Source of the DNA: Planctomycetota bacterium
GTDB lineage: Bacteria; Planctomycetota; UBA1135; GCA-002686595
Assembly (NCBI GenBank): GCA_014238415.1
Contig: JABABA010000006.1
Span: 62,001-126,000, forward strand
Length of the DNA stretch: 64,000 nucleotides
Reading direction: 5' to 3'
The translations under genes were made by a program, and so were the position numbers. Below the pieces are notes generated by a model, which was not told where the DNA came from, searched no databases, and saw only the letters and a list, made by a program, of their open reading frames with translations. Positions 17,183 to 25,186 of the stretch are shown here, piece after piece; position 1 is the first letter of the stretch; each line of letters starts with the position of its first letter.

Positions 17183-18898
17183 ATGATGTTTCCTCTTGTT
17201 CTGTTCCCCATCCTGGCTTGTCAGGAGCCCGCGCCACCCTCTGCCCCTCAAGCCCCGTCCACTCCGCGTTACGGCGTCGTGACTCACGCCGATGAAGCCA
17301 GCGGAGGCGTGACTCTGTTCGCCCCTCTGCATTCGGGAATCACCTGGTTGATCAACAGTGAGGGGCGCGCAGTGCATTCCTGGGAGCGAAGCGATTCCCC
17401 GGGCAATTCTGTCTACTTGCTGGACAACGGACATCTTCTGCGTTGCGAGAAATTTGAATCGGACTCGGCTCTACATGGGGGAGGAGAAGGGGGCCGCATT
17501 GTTGAGCTTGATTGGGACGGCAACCTGCTTTGGGAGTACGAGCTGTGCACCGACAAGCAGCGCCTGCACCATGACATCGAGCCTCTGCCCAATGGCAACA
17601 TTCTGGCAATTGTCTGGAGCGCCCGATCCCGTCGGGACGTGGCTTTGGCGGGGCGCGACCCTGAGGCCGTTGGAGAGGAGGGGCTATGGGTCGACAGCAT
17701 CTTGGAACTCAAACCCACGCGACCCGAAGGTGCCGAGATCGTCTGGGAGTGGCACGCTTTTGACCATTTGATCCAGGACTTTGACGCAGAGCGCGCCAAT
17801 CACGGAGAGGTCGCAGCGCATCCCCGCCGCATCAACATCAATATCGGCACCCCTGCTGCAGTCAAGCCAGAAACCGAAGATGAGAAGAAGGAGCGGCTTG
17901 AGATGGAGAAGCATCTCAGGGCCATGGGTTATGCCGGAGGAGACGGGGACGATGACCCCGACGGGGGACGCGCTCGGCGACGCGCCGACTGGATGCACAC
18001 CAACGCGATTTCCTACGAGCCGGAGCTCGACTTGATTGCTATCTCGATCCGTTCCTTCAGCGAAGTCTGGGTCATCGACCATTCCACCAGCACCGAAGAA
18101 GCGGCCGGTTCCGTTGGTGGCCGTCAAGGCGTCGGTGGCGACCTTGTCTGGCGAGCGGGTAATCCAGTTCATTTCCATCAGGGTCGAGCCAGCGACCGCA
18201 CCCTGTTCGGTCAACACGATGTGCGTTGGACCGAGGTGGGAGGGCAATCAGCTCTGTCGATCTTCAACAATGGTGAAGGCCGTCCAGAGGCCAAGTACTC
18301 CAGCGTGGAAGTCCTCATTCTGCCGCTCGATGAAGAGGGCGTGTTTCAAGGTCTCATCGACCAGCACTTTGTCCCAGCCATTCAGCAAACCTCTTGGGCC
18401 ATGCCGAACAAGGAGGACCTTTACTCGGGTCATATCTCGGGCGCTCAAGTGCTTCCCAGCGGAGGCCTCTTGGTTTGCGACGGAGAGGGTGGCCGTTTGA
18501 TCGAGACTGATTCGAAAGGCGCTTTGGTCTGGGAATTCATCAGCCCTTTGGGGCGCAAGCCCGGTGAAGGTGCAGGGGATGGTCGTGGCCGTGGCGGTCG
18601 GCGCGGACCACGGTCCGGACCTCCTCGCCGGGGCCAGCGCCCCGGGGGACCCCCTCGCGGACCACGTGGCCAAGAACCTCCCCCCGGTGATGGCGGCCCT
18701 CGTCAGCGCGGTGGCCGTGGTGGCCCCAGAAACAGCAACGCCATTTTCCGTGCGACCCGCTACCCCCTGGACCATCCTGCGCTTGCGGGGCGCGAACTCA
18801 CGCCTCGGGACCTGCCCATGGAGGTGACTCCTCAGGATCCGGGCCGAGGTGAACGCCCGGGGCCGCCTCCTGGCGAGAAAGTCGATGGTGCAGGCTAG
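17183..18898 (+). CDS. lipoprotein arylsulfotransferase (ASST)-like, RG-rich tail
   Basis: A 571-residue protein with a very short signal peptide ending at lipobox Cys13 (ILACQ). The body is a six-blade propeller of the ASST family: GVTLFAPLHSG, GRIVELDWDGNLLWEY, LHHDIEPLPNGNILAI, HTNAISYEPELDLIAISIRSF and SGAQVLPSGGLLVCDGEGG. ASST enzymes move sulfate between phenolic compounds through a histidine; HHD and the later H residues are candidates. Unusual parts are an acidic/basic insert around residues 230-270 and a Gly/Arg/Pro-rich stretch of roughly 60 residues (about 455-515) before the end. Close sulfatase genes make a sulfate-ester role plausible. Its stop codon overlaps that of the next gene by 4 bp. 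Confidence 0.8.
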   Translation: MMFPLVLFPILACQEPAPPSAPQAPSTPRYGVVTHADEASGGVTLFAPLHSGITWLINSEGRAVHSWERSDSPGNSVYLLDNGHLLRCEKFESDSALHGGGEGGRIVELDWDGNLLWEYELCTDKQRLHHDIEPLPNGNILAIVWSARSRRDVALAGRDPEAVGEEGLWVDSILELKPTRPEGAEIVWEWHAFDHLIQDFDAERANHGEVAAHPRRININIGTPAAVKPETEDEKKERLEMEKHLRAMGYAGGDGDDDPDGGRARRRADWMHTNAISYEPELDLIAISIRSFSEVWVIDHSTSTEEAAGSVGGRQGVGGDLVWRAGNPVHFHQGRASDRTLFGQHDVRWTEVGGQSALSIFNNGEGRPEAKYSSVEVLILPLDEEGVFQGLIDQHFVPAIQQTSWAMPNKEDLYSGHISGAQVLPSGGLLVCDGEGGRLIETDSKGALVWEFISPLGRKPGEGAGDGRGRGGRRGPRSGPPRRGQRPGGPPRGPRGQEPPPGDGGPRQRGGRGGPRNSNAIFRATRYPLDHPALAGRELTPRDLPMEVTPQDPGRGERPGPPPGEKVDGAG

Positions 18899-21141
18899 CT
18901 CGGCTTGATCGCCAGGTACTGATTCGGCCAGGGCAGGTTCTCATGCCCGTAGTGAATCGCCGCCTGCATCGTGAGATGGGGATCGGCCAGATGCGGACGG
19001 GCCAAGGCGACCAGGTCGGCTCGTTCCGCAGCCAGGATTGTGTTGGCGTGGTCGTGCCCAAGAACCGCACCCACCGCGATGGTGGCAAGGCCGGTTTCGT
19101 TGCGCACGCGCTCGGCAAAGGGAGTCTGGTACATGCGGCCGTAGTTGGGCCTGGATTCGAGCACATTGCCCGCGCTGGAGAGATCGAGGGCATCGCAACC
19201 CCTTTGCTTGAGGGCGTGGGCGAATTGGACGGTCTCTTCGATGGTCTGACCTCTTTCCCCTATCCAGTCCGTGGCGGAAACGCGCACGAGCAGTGGCTTG
19301 GAGGTGGGCCAGACCGAACGCACCGCTTCAAAGATTTCCAGGGGAAGCCGCATGCGGTTCTCGTGATTGCCTCCGTATTCGTCGTCCCGTTGGTTGACTG
19401 CTTTGGAAAGAAAGCTTGAGAGCAAGTAGCCGTGGGCCATGTGCAATTCGAGCAGATCGAAGCCGGCGCTGAGTGCGCGGCCCGCGGCAGCGATGTACTG
19501 ATCGCGCAACAGGTCCATGTCCTCGCGCTGCATGGCCTTGGGGGCAGGTCCTTCCAAGCGGAATGGGGTTGCGGTGGGCCCGATTGTGGACCAGGCCTGG
19601 TCGTTCGTGAGGGGTCGATCTCCTTCCCAGGGAAGGCTGCAGGAGGCCTTGCGCCCAGCGTGTCCGATTTGCAGGCCAATGGCTGTCGATGAGTGCTCGT
19701 GGGCAAAGTCGACGATGCGTTTCCAGGCCGTGGCTTGTTCATCGTTCCAGATTCCCGTGCAGCCATGGGTGATGCGTCCATCGCGAGCGACTGCAGTTGC
19801 CTCGCACATCACCAGGGCTGCGCCGCCGACACTGCGGGCGCCCAGGTGCACCAGGTGCCAGTCGGTGGGCGTACCGTTCACGGCGGAGTACTGGCACATG
19901 GGGGAGACCATCACCCGGTTGTTCAGGCGCAGAGGACCCAGGTCAAAAGGCGCGAACATGGGCTCCGGTGCTCGCTCGTCGTCTTCCAGGGGCAGATCGC
20001 GGCTGGTCCAAAAATCCGTGCGCACCCGTTCGATCAGGTCTGGATCACGCAGACCCAGGTTTTCCCAGGTGATGCGCTTGGAGCGCGACATCAAGCTGAA
20101 GAGGAACGGCAGGGGTTCCAGTTGGACATGGCGGTCCACATTTTCGAACCACTCAAGGCTGGTCTGGGCGGCCTTTTGCAGCTTGAGGGTGTCTACCCGG
20201 TGCTCGTCCTCATAGGCGGCGAGAGCTGCCGGGATATCGGCGGCATCGTTGGCTTCCAGGGCCTTGATCAAAGAAATCGCGTCTTCCATGGCGAGCTTCG
20301 TGCCTGAGCCGATGGAGAAGTGGGCCGTGTGCGCCGCGTCGCCGATCAACACGATGTTGCCGGTGTGCCAGCGCTCGCAGCGCACGGTGGGGAACGTGCG
20401 CCACATGGAGCCATTCGTCAAGAGCTCGTGGCCGTCGAGGAAGTCGGCAAAGAGTTCCTGCATGCGCGTGGCGGTTTCCTCTTCGGTGCAGTCTTCCAGG
20501 CCTGCCTTGCGCCAGGTGTCTTCGTGGCACTCCACGATCCAGGTGGAGAGATTCTTTTCACCCTTCTCAAAGGGATATGCGTGGACGCTGAAAACTCCGT
20601 GTTGCGTAGGCAGAAAGATGAAGGTGAAAGCATCCAATGGCCTGGTGGTTCCGAGCCAGGTGAACTTGCAATTTCGCCAGTCCAGGCTCGGCTGAAGAAC
20701 TTCGGCGTGCAATTCTCGGATCGTGCTGTTGATGCCGTCGGCAGCGATGATCAGGTCGGCTTCGGGCAATTGCGCTGGATCCACTTCGGTTTCGAAGCAA
20801 AGTTCGACTCCCAGGTCTTCGCAGCGGGCGTGCAGAATCTGCAGAAGGCGCTTGCGGCTCAAGCCGCAGAAGCCATGACCTGTTGAACGCACCCAGGTGT
20901 CCTTGTGCCAGGTGTCGATGTCTGTCCAAGTGGCGAAGGCTTCAGTGATCGCGGCATAGGATTCTGGGTCCGCCTCTTCGAAGGCTCCGAGGGTCTCGTC
21001 CGAAAAAACCACGCCCCAGCCAAAGGTGTCATCGGGCCGATTGCGCTCGCTGACCCGGATGTTGGCCTGGGGGAACTGCCTCTTGGCCAGGATCGCGGCG
21101 TAGAGGCCTCCGGGGCCACCGCCGATGCACTCGATTCTCAT
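18895..21141 (-). CDS. fused flavin monooxygenase / Old Yellow Enzyme (2-aminobenzoyl-CoA or salicylyl-CoA type)
   Basis: A 748-residue two-domain flavoprotein. Residues 1-385 form an aromatic hydroxylase: FAD motif CIGGGPGGLYAA at the very N-terminus, and GDAAHTAHFSIGSG near 267. Residues 395-748 form a YqjM-type Old Yellow Enzyme: LRLNNRVMVSPMCQYS, GLQIGHAGRKAS, HMAHGYLLSSFLS and a flavin-binding end (AVGAVLGH). This fusion is known from 2-aminobenzoyl-CoA monooxygenase/reductase and from proteins labelled salicylyl-CoA 5-hydroxylase, which dearomatise CoA-linked aromatics aerobically. The ATG at 21141 is chosen because the FAD motif must be near the N-terminus; the open frame continues 64 codons further upstream. 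No CoA ligase is adjacent, so the true substrate is open. Confidence 0.88.
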   Translation of the reverse strand: MRIECIGGGPGGLYAAILAKRQFPQANIRVSERNRPDDTFGWGVVFSDETLGAFEEADPESYAAITEAFATWTDIDTWHKDTWVRSTGHGFCGLSRKRLLQILHARCEDLGVELCFETEVDPAQLPEADLIIAADGINSTIRELHAEVLQPSLDWRNCKFTWLGTTRPLDAFTFIFLPTQHGVFSVHAYPFEKGEKNLSTWIVECHEDTWRKAGLEDCTEEETATRMQELFADFLDGHELLTNGSMWRTFPTVRCERWHTGNIVLIGDAAHTAHFSIGSGTKLAMEDAISLIKALEANDAADIPAALAAYEDEHRVDTLKLQKAAQTSLEWFENVDRHVQLEPLPFLFSLMSRSKRITWENLGLRDPDLIERVRTDFWTSRDLPLEDDERAPEPMFAPFDLGPLRLNNRVMVSPMCQYSAVNGTPTDWHLVHLGARSVGGAALVMCEATAVARDGRITHGCTGIWNDEQATAWKRIVDFAHEHSSTAIGLQIGHAGRKASCSLPWEGDRPLTNDQAWSTIGPTATPFRLEGPAPKAMQREDMDLLRDQYIAAAGRALSAGFDLLELHMAHGYLLSSFLSKAVNQRDDEYGGNHENRMRLPLEIFEAVRSVWPTSKPLLVRVSATDWIGERGQTIEETVQFAHALKQRGCDALDLSSAGNVLESRPNYGRMYQTPFAERVRNETGLATIAVGAVLGHDHANTILAAERADLVALARPHLADPHLTMQAAIHYGHENLPWPNQYLAIKPS

Positions 21142-21222
21142 GGCAGGAGCATATCGGCAGGCCCGAGGCGGCTGGGTCAATCCTCGGGCTGGGGAGGAGC
21201 TTTCAGAGTTGTTCTCCCCGTG

Positions 21223-21252
21223 GCGGGCTGTGGAGAGGGTCTCACAGCCCGC
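21223..21252. promoter_or_regulatory. strong hairpin in the divergent 244-bp intergenic region
   Basis: The arm at 21223-21236 pairs with 21240-21252 over 13 bp (GCGGGCTGTG...CACAGCCCGC plus AGA/TCT) with one bulged G and a GGG loop. It lies about 80 bp before the flavoprotein start and 134 bp before the selenoprotein start, with no gene ending next to it. It may be an operator or a 5'-leader structure for either gene. Confidence 0.5.
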
Positions 21253-21385
21253 TGCTGGCCTTTTACAGAGCTGGTGCGAGTTCGATGCTGTCCAGGCGGG
21301 GTCGAATGGGTTATTCCATGGGCTGGCCGACATCCCTATTGACTCTCTTTGTCAGTTTGTTCCAACTCGAAAACACCCCAGACCC

Positions 21386-21703
21386 ATGAAAAAAGTACTT
21401 CTGCTGGCCATGCTCGCCGGCTCTTTCGGATTTGTTGCCTGCGGCAGCTCCGATGATTCCACCCCTCCCGTCGAGAACCCCAAAGCCAAGGGGGTTTCCT
21501 TCGAAATCTCAGGCATGACCTGAGGCGCCAATTGTCCCCCGGCAGTGCGGTCTGCACTTGCCACAGGATTGAACGTGAACGAAGATTCGATCAGCATCGA
21601 TTACGGCGCCAAGATTGTCACCGTGGATTGCGATCCTCCCGTGACCATGGATGCCATTGCCAAGGCTCTTGAGTCCAACGAGAAATACGGCGTCGTGAAC
21701 TAA
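21386..21703 (+). CDS. HMA-domain lipoprotein with UGA-encoded selenocysteine (candidate)
   Basis: Read through one in-frame TGA (21521-21523), this is a 105-residue protein. The N-terminus has Lys-Lys, a hydrophobic stretch and a lipobox (FVACG, Cys19). The remainder is one heavy-metal-associated domain: VSFEISGMT, then the UGA as residue 46, GANCPPAVRSAL, ISIDYGAKIVTVDC and AIAKALES. The UGA occupies the first metal-binding Cys of a GMTCxxxC-type motif and the second Cys (residue 50) is kept. A SECIS-like hairpin follows and a strong terminator closes the gene. Without recoding the product would be a 45-residue peptide lacking the domain. A likely role is binding or redox handling of a soft metal such as Hg or Cu outside the cytoplasm; that is inference. 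No sel gene lies in the window. Confidence 0.8.
21541..21562 (+). promoter_or_regulatory. bacterial SECIS-like hairpin
   Basis: GGCAGTGC (21541-21548) pairs with GCACTTGCC (21554-21562) over 8 bp with one bulged T, around the loop GGTCT. The loop begins 25 nt after the UGA. Known bacterial SECIS elements have a GU-containing apical loop at roughly 16-37 nt, and the segment GGTCTGCAC is also present in the E. coli fdhF SECIS. In E. coli the bulged U is on the 5' side, here on the 3' side. Confidence 0.75.
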
Positions 21704-21729
21704 CGAGCTTCTCGTCTCTTTGCGAGTAC

Positions 21730-21768
21730 ACCGGGGCCCTTCAAGTTTTTGAGGGGCTCCGGTTTTTT
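21730..21768 (+). terminator. strong intrinsic terminator of the selenoprotein gene
   Basis: ACCGGGGCCCTTCAA pairs with TTGAGGGGCTCCGGT over about 15 bp including two G-T wobbles, with a short T-rich loop, followed by TTTTTT (21763-21768). It starts 26 nt after the TAA stop at 21701-21703, supporting the idea that transcription spans the internal TGA. Confidence 0.9.
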
Positions 21769-21784
21769 AGTGTGCCCGTTTTTA

Positions 21785-23164
21785 TCATTGATTGAGAGAT
21801 GGTGTGCGCAATACGAAACCATTTTGGTCCAGAGGGTGGCTGGTCAAGAGCGGCAGGCTGTCGCCGCGTAGTACGCGCCCGAACCCGTGGCGTTCGCGTA
21901 GCTCGTCGAGGGTGCGGTCCAGCACAGCCTGGCGGTCTCCGCGGCTTGCGCGGGAGTTTGTTTCGGATTCAGGGTGTTCCTCAGAATTGCTGAAGAGTTC
22001 TCCCTGATGGCCCGCACTCTTTTTCAAGAGCAACAGGCTGATTCCGATGCGTTTGACCAGCGCCCGGTGCTGGGGAAGGCTGTGTAGCAGGATGCGGGCC
22101 TGGTCCAAGAGGGTGGCGGTGTCCTGGGTCGTGGGTCGCAGGCGTTTGCGGGCGGAGAGCCCCTTGGATTCTGGGCTTTGACGCTGTTGGGCGGGAGTAC
22201 GCGTGTCCACATAGACCAGTCGGACCTCCAGGGAACCTGCACACAGACCATGGCTGCGCAATCGTCCCGCAGCTCGATCTATCAGCCAGGCCAGCATGGC
22301 TTCGATCTGTTCCCGGCGCCCTTCTTCCGGTTCAAAGGTACTGTCCCGACGAATCGAGCGTGGGGCACGGCTGTGAAGATTGCCGTCCGTATCGATGCTG
22401 CATTCAGATTCCACCGGATCGGGGTCGAGGCCCCGGGCCCGGTCGTGGAGGGTCAGACCCAGGACGCCAAAGGTGGTGAAGAGCACCTCGCGGGAAACCA
22501 GGGCCAACTGACCAATCGTCTGGATGTGAAAAGACTCCAGGCGGCGGCGGATCACATGGCCGATCCCGGGCAGGTGCTTGACCGGCAGGTGGGCGAGGAA
22601 AGCGCACTCGTGGTGGGGCAGGACTTCGGCTACGCCTCCCGGCTTGCCCAACTTGCCCGCCATGCGCGCCATGAGTTTGCTCGTGCCGATGCCAATGGTG
22701 ACCGGCATGGCAGCTTGGGTGAAGATGGATTGCTTGAGCTCGACCGCTACTTCAAAGGCGGGACCCAGAAGGCGCCCGCTGCCGGTCAGGTCGATGAAGA
22801 AATCGTCGATGGAAGCGATCTGCACCCGGGGCGAGATCTGCAGCAGAATGCGTGCGATGTGGCTGCGCTTGGCGTTGGCGGCCTGGGAGTCTCCGGGTAG
22901 AAAAATTGCCCGGGGGCAGAGGCGTGCGGCTTCCTTTGAGCGCATGCCTGCGTGCACTCCCTCAGCGCGCGCTTCGTAGGAGCAGGACATGACCAGATTG
23001 CGGGAGGTGGGAGCTCCGCCCACGATCACTGGCTTGCCGCGCAACTTTGGTTGCCGGGCTTGTTCCACCGACGCCAAGAAGGCATCCACATCCAGATGCA
23101 GGATGCGACGGGTATGGGCTGGGAGGCGCAGGTCGCGGTGGGGGGCTGGGGCAGGTGAGGGCAC
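21785..23164 (-). CDS. Y-family DNA polymerase (DinB/Pol IV-like) with SIDD active site
   Basis: A 459-residue translesion polymerase. The palm starts at ILHLDVDAFLASVEQ (D25, D27). The second catalytic motif, normally S-x-D-E, reads ASIDDFFIDLTGS, so the glutamate is Asp121. The thumb carries LPGIGHVIRRRLESFHIQTIGQLA and the little-finger domain follows. The C-terminal extension (about 330-459) includes LRERHGFGRVLRGDSL, recalling ImuB/DnaE2-associated Y-family proteins. The GTG at 23164 is chosen: TTAGGG is 8 nt upstream and the extra N-terminal codons to 23284 would run into the leader of the divergent gene. Retained aspartates suggest activity. Confidence 0.85.
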   Translation of the reverse strand: MPSPAPAPHRDLRLPAHTRRILHLDVDAFLASVEQARQPKLRGKPVIVGGAPTSRNLVMSCSYEARAEGVHAGMRSKEAARLCPRAIFLPGDSQAANAKRSHIARILLQISPRVQIASIDDFFIDLTGSGRLLGPAFEVAVELKQSIFTQAAMPVTIGIGTSKLMARMAGKLGKPGGVAEVLPHHECAFLAHLPVKHLPGIGHVIRRRLESFHIQTIGQLALVSREVLFTTFGVLGLTLHDRARGLDPDPVESECSIDTDGNLHSRAPRSIRRDSTFEPEEGRREQIEAMLAWLIDRAAGRLRSHGLCAGSLEVRLVYVDTRTPAQQRQSPESKGLSARKRLRPTTQDTATLLDQARILLHSLPQHRALVKRIGISLLLLKKSAGHQGELFSNSEEHPESETNSRASRGDRQAVLDRTLDELRERHGFGRVLRGDSLPLLTSHPLDQNGFVLRTPSLNQ

Positions 23165-23286
23165 AGGCGTGACCCTAACAGATACCGAACATATGTGCCA
23201 GCCCCCTGTCCTTGGAATGAGGCTTTCCTTTACACTTGAGGGGGTCCCTTCGGCTTGATTTTCAGGGCGGAGGAGGTGCTCCATCG

Positions 23287-24300
23287 ATGGTTCAGATGCT
23301 GATTATTCGGACGGTTTTGGTTCTCCTGACAGTTGCGGTGTCGACTCCGGCCGCGGCCCAGACGGTTGTCTTCCAGGATGACTTCGAGACTCCGATTGCG
23401 GGCCGCTGGACCACCAGTGGGCTCTGGCGTTGGGTGCGGGCCACAAACCCATGTATGAATGGCCCTTCTCCTATCGCTCCCTTTCCGTCCAACCAGTACG
23501 CCATGTGGTTCGGAGAGGATTGCTGCTGCACCTATGAGAACAATTGGGTTGGCGATCTGACCATGGTGGCACCGGTTCATCTACCGGCTACCGCCAATGA
23601 TGCCATGCTCACATTCTGGAGCTTCGAGGAAGCGGAGTGCAGTTCCTGTGGTTGGGACTGGCGCTTCGTGTATCTCTCGGATGATGGTGGCACGACCTGG
23701 ACCTTGCTGGGAGAGGGCAATCTGATGTGGCGCTGGTATCAAGTGGGGTTTGACCTGACGCCGTGGTTGGGCAGTGATATTCTCATCCGTTTCCATTTTG
23801 ATGCGGTCGACCAGGCTTGGAACCAGTTCCGGGGTTGGGTGATTGACGACATGAGCATCGTGATCGACTCCTGTCTATCTGGCCCGACGAATTTTTGCAT
23901 CGCTGCACCAAACTCGGTTGGACCCGGTGCTACTGTTGGCTGGAGTGGCTCCACCAATGTGCAGTTGGACGACTTCCACTTGAGGTTGACCGGTGCACCC
24001 GCCAATCAGTTCGCCTATTTTTTCTATGGCCCCGATGAGATTTCTCCAGTCGTTCTAGCAGACGGATTTCGTTGCATAGGGCCAGGAGCGACGAGCCTGG
24101 TGCGTATTCTGCCGGTGGCCCACATCGACGGCGGTGGACAGTTGGATGTGAAACTTGACCTTCCAAGCTCCCTGTTCAGCCCCAACTTCATCACGCCGGG
24201 ATCAACCTGGCGCTTCCAGTGCTGGTACCGGGACGGTGCCGGGTCGGGCGGAAGCGGGTCGAACGTATCGGATGGCTTGAGCGTGACTTTCTGCCCCTAG
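23287..24300 (+). CDS. secreted protein with MAM/jelly-roll-like domain and planctomycete-type C-terminal domain
   Basis: A 337-residue exported protein: signal peptide ending STPAAAQ (about residue 23), then a MAM-like beta-sandwich (FQDDFETPIAGRWTTSG ... WVIDDMSIVIDSC) and from about residue 205 a C-terminal domain (CIAAPNSVGPGA ... GSTWRFQCWYRDGAG ... VSDGLSVTFCP). That last pattern recurs in exported proteins of some planctomycetes. Cysteines come in clusters (EDCCCTYE, EECSSCGW-like), suggesting disulfides. GGAGGAGG lies about 10 nt before this ATG and a -10-like TACACT at 23231-23236. Function is unknown; adhesion or glycan binding is possible. Confidence 0.8.
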   Translation: MVQMLIIRTVLVLLTVAVSTPAAAQTVVFQDDFETPIAGRWTTSGLWRWVRATNPCMNGPSPIAPFPSNQYAMWFGEDCCCTYENNWVGDLTMVAPVHLPATANDAMLTFWSFEEAECSSCGWDWRFVYLSDDGGTTWTLLGEGNLMWRWYQVGFDLTPWLGSDILIRFHFDAVDQAWNQFRGWVIDDMSIVIDSCLSGPTNFCIAAPNSVGPGATVGWSGSTNVQLDDFHLRLTGAPANQFAYFFYGPDEISPVVLADGFRCIGPGATSLVRILPVAHIDGGGQLDVKLDLPSSLFSPNFITPGSTWRFQCWYRDGAGSGGSGSNVSDGLSVTFCP

Positions 24301-24457
24301 GAGTGGCGGAAACGCTGAAGCGGCAGCTAATGGCTTGCGGCCCGAATTCAAAAGGTTGGCCTTGTCGGAATGTGGCGCAGCCCAGACAGCAGCCTCACCT
24401 TCCCTGGGCCAAGCAGAACGCGTCCTTGGTGGGGACTGCGCGTTCGAGCTTTGGGGG

Positions 24458-25117
24458 TCAAGTCTCCTCTGGGGCTGGGCCGGGGGTGGCTCCCAGATCC
24501 ACTCCCAATTGTTTCGCCAGAAGGGTCAGCTGCTGTTCCAGATGCGTGACCCGGGCTTCCAGATCAGGGACTTGATGGGTTCTTGTTGACGGGCTCGGGA
24601 GGGGCACCTCTGTTGGCGCTGCCTCCTGTACATCCTCCTCGCTCAACAACTGCTGCCATCGTTCAGCTCGAGAGCCCGGCGCCGGTCCAATGCGCTGCAC
24701 GAAACCCGCCTGCTGCAACTCGTTCAAAGTCTCTGCCAATTCCTCCAGGGTCCCAATCGGGTGCATGCGTGAGGCCCGAGTGCGCAGTTCTCCCCGGGGC
24801 TGGGCGCCTCGCAGCAGCAATTCTCCCAGCACGGCCAGGGCACACTCGCTGATGTCAAAGTGCTCCAGGGCAGTGTGTCGCCAGCGCTCCGCCCGGCCCC
24901 CGGTCAGGGTCCCGGCTATGTGCTTGAAGCGCAGGCCATCGAGGGCCACGGTGACTTCCGCCTCCCCGTAGTCCGCCTTTGGGTTGCGGTTGGACTTCTG
25001 GTTGCAGCCGTTGGTCAGGGCGTTGAGGGTAAGAGGGTACTGATCCGGGGTGGTGAATGCCTTTTCGATCAAGACACCCAGGACCCGGGCTTCGTGGCTG
25101 TTGAGGGAGTCGGGCAT
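24458..25117 (-). CDS. yceH: YceH family protein (DUF480)
   Basis: A 219-residue protein matching the YceH/DUF480 family: two winged-helix units, the first with EARVLGVLIEKAFTTPDQYPLTLNAL and NQKSNRNP, which is the family signature, the second with LAVLGELLLRGAQPRGELR. A C-terminal coiled coil (LEARVTHLEQQLTLLAKQL) ends the protein. The molecular role is not established in any organism I know of; a nucleic-acid-binding function is inferred from the fold. It is divergent from trmL. Confidence 0.9.
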   Translation of the reverse strand: MPDSLNSHEARVLGVLIEKAFTTPDQYPLTLNALTNGCNQKSNRNPKADYGEAEVTVALDGLRFKHIAGTLTGGRAERWRHTALEHFDISECALAVLGELLLRGAQPRGELRTRASRMHPIGTLEELAETLNELQQAGFVQRIGPAPGSRAERWQQLLSEEDVQEAAPTEVPLPSPSTRTHQVPDLEARVTHLEQQLTLLAKQLGVDLGATPGPAPEET

Positions 25118-25166
25118 GGTTGTCTCGGTCCTGTCGTGTTGGGTCCTGCAGTGGGGTAACCCCGAT

Positions 25167-25172
25167 TAGAGT
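25167..25172 (+). promoter_or_regulatory. -10-like TAGAGT before trmL
   Basis: TAGAGT ends 14 nt before the trmL ATG, which would give a leader of roughly 7-8 nt. No clear -35 is present. Confidence 0.3.
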
Positions 25173-25186
25173 ACCCTTTTGCTCCC

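Noticed and set aside
21521-21523. Reading the TGA as a nonsense mutation (pseudogene)
   Set aside because: No frameshift, the 60 codons after it remain conserved in pattern, the stop is exactly at the Cys position, and a SECIS-like hairpin and a terminator follow. It cannot be fully excluded without the Sec machinery.
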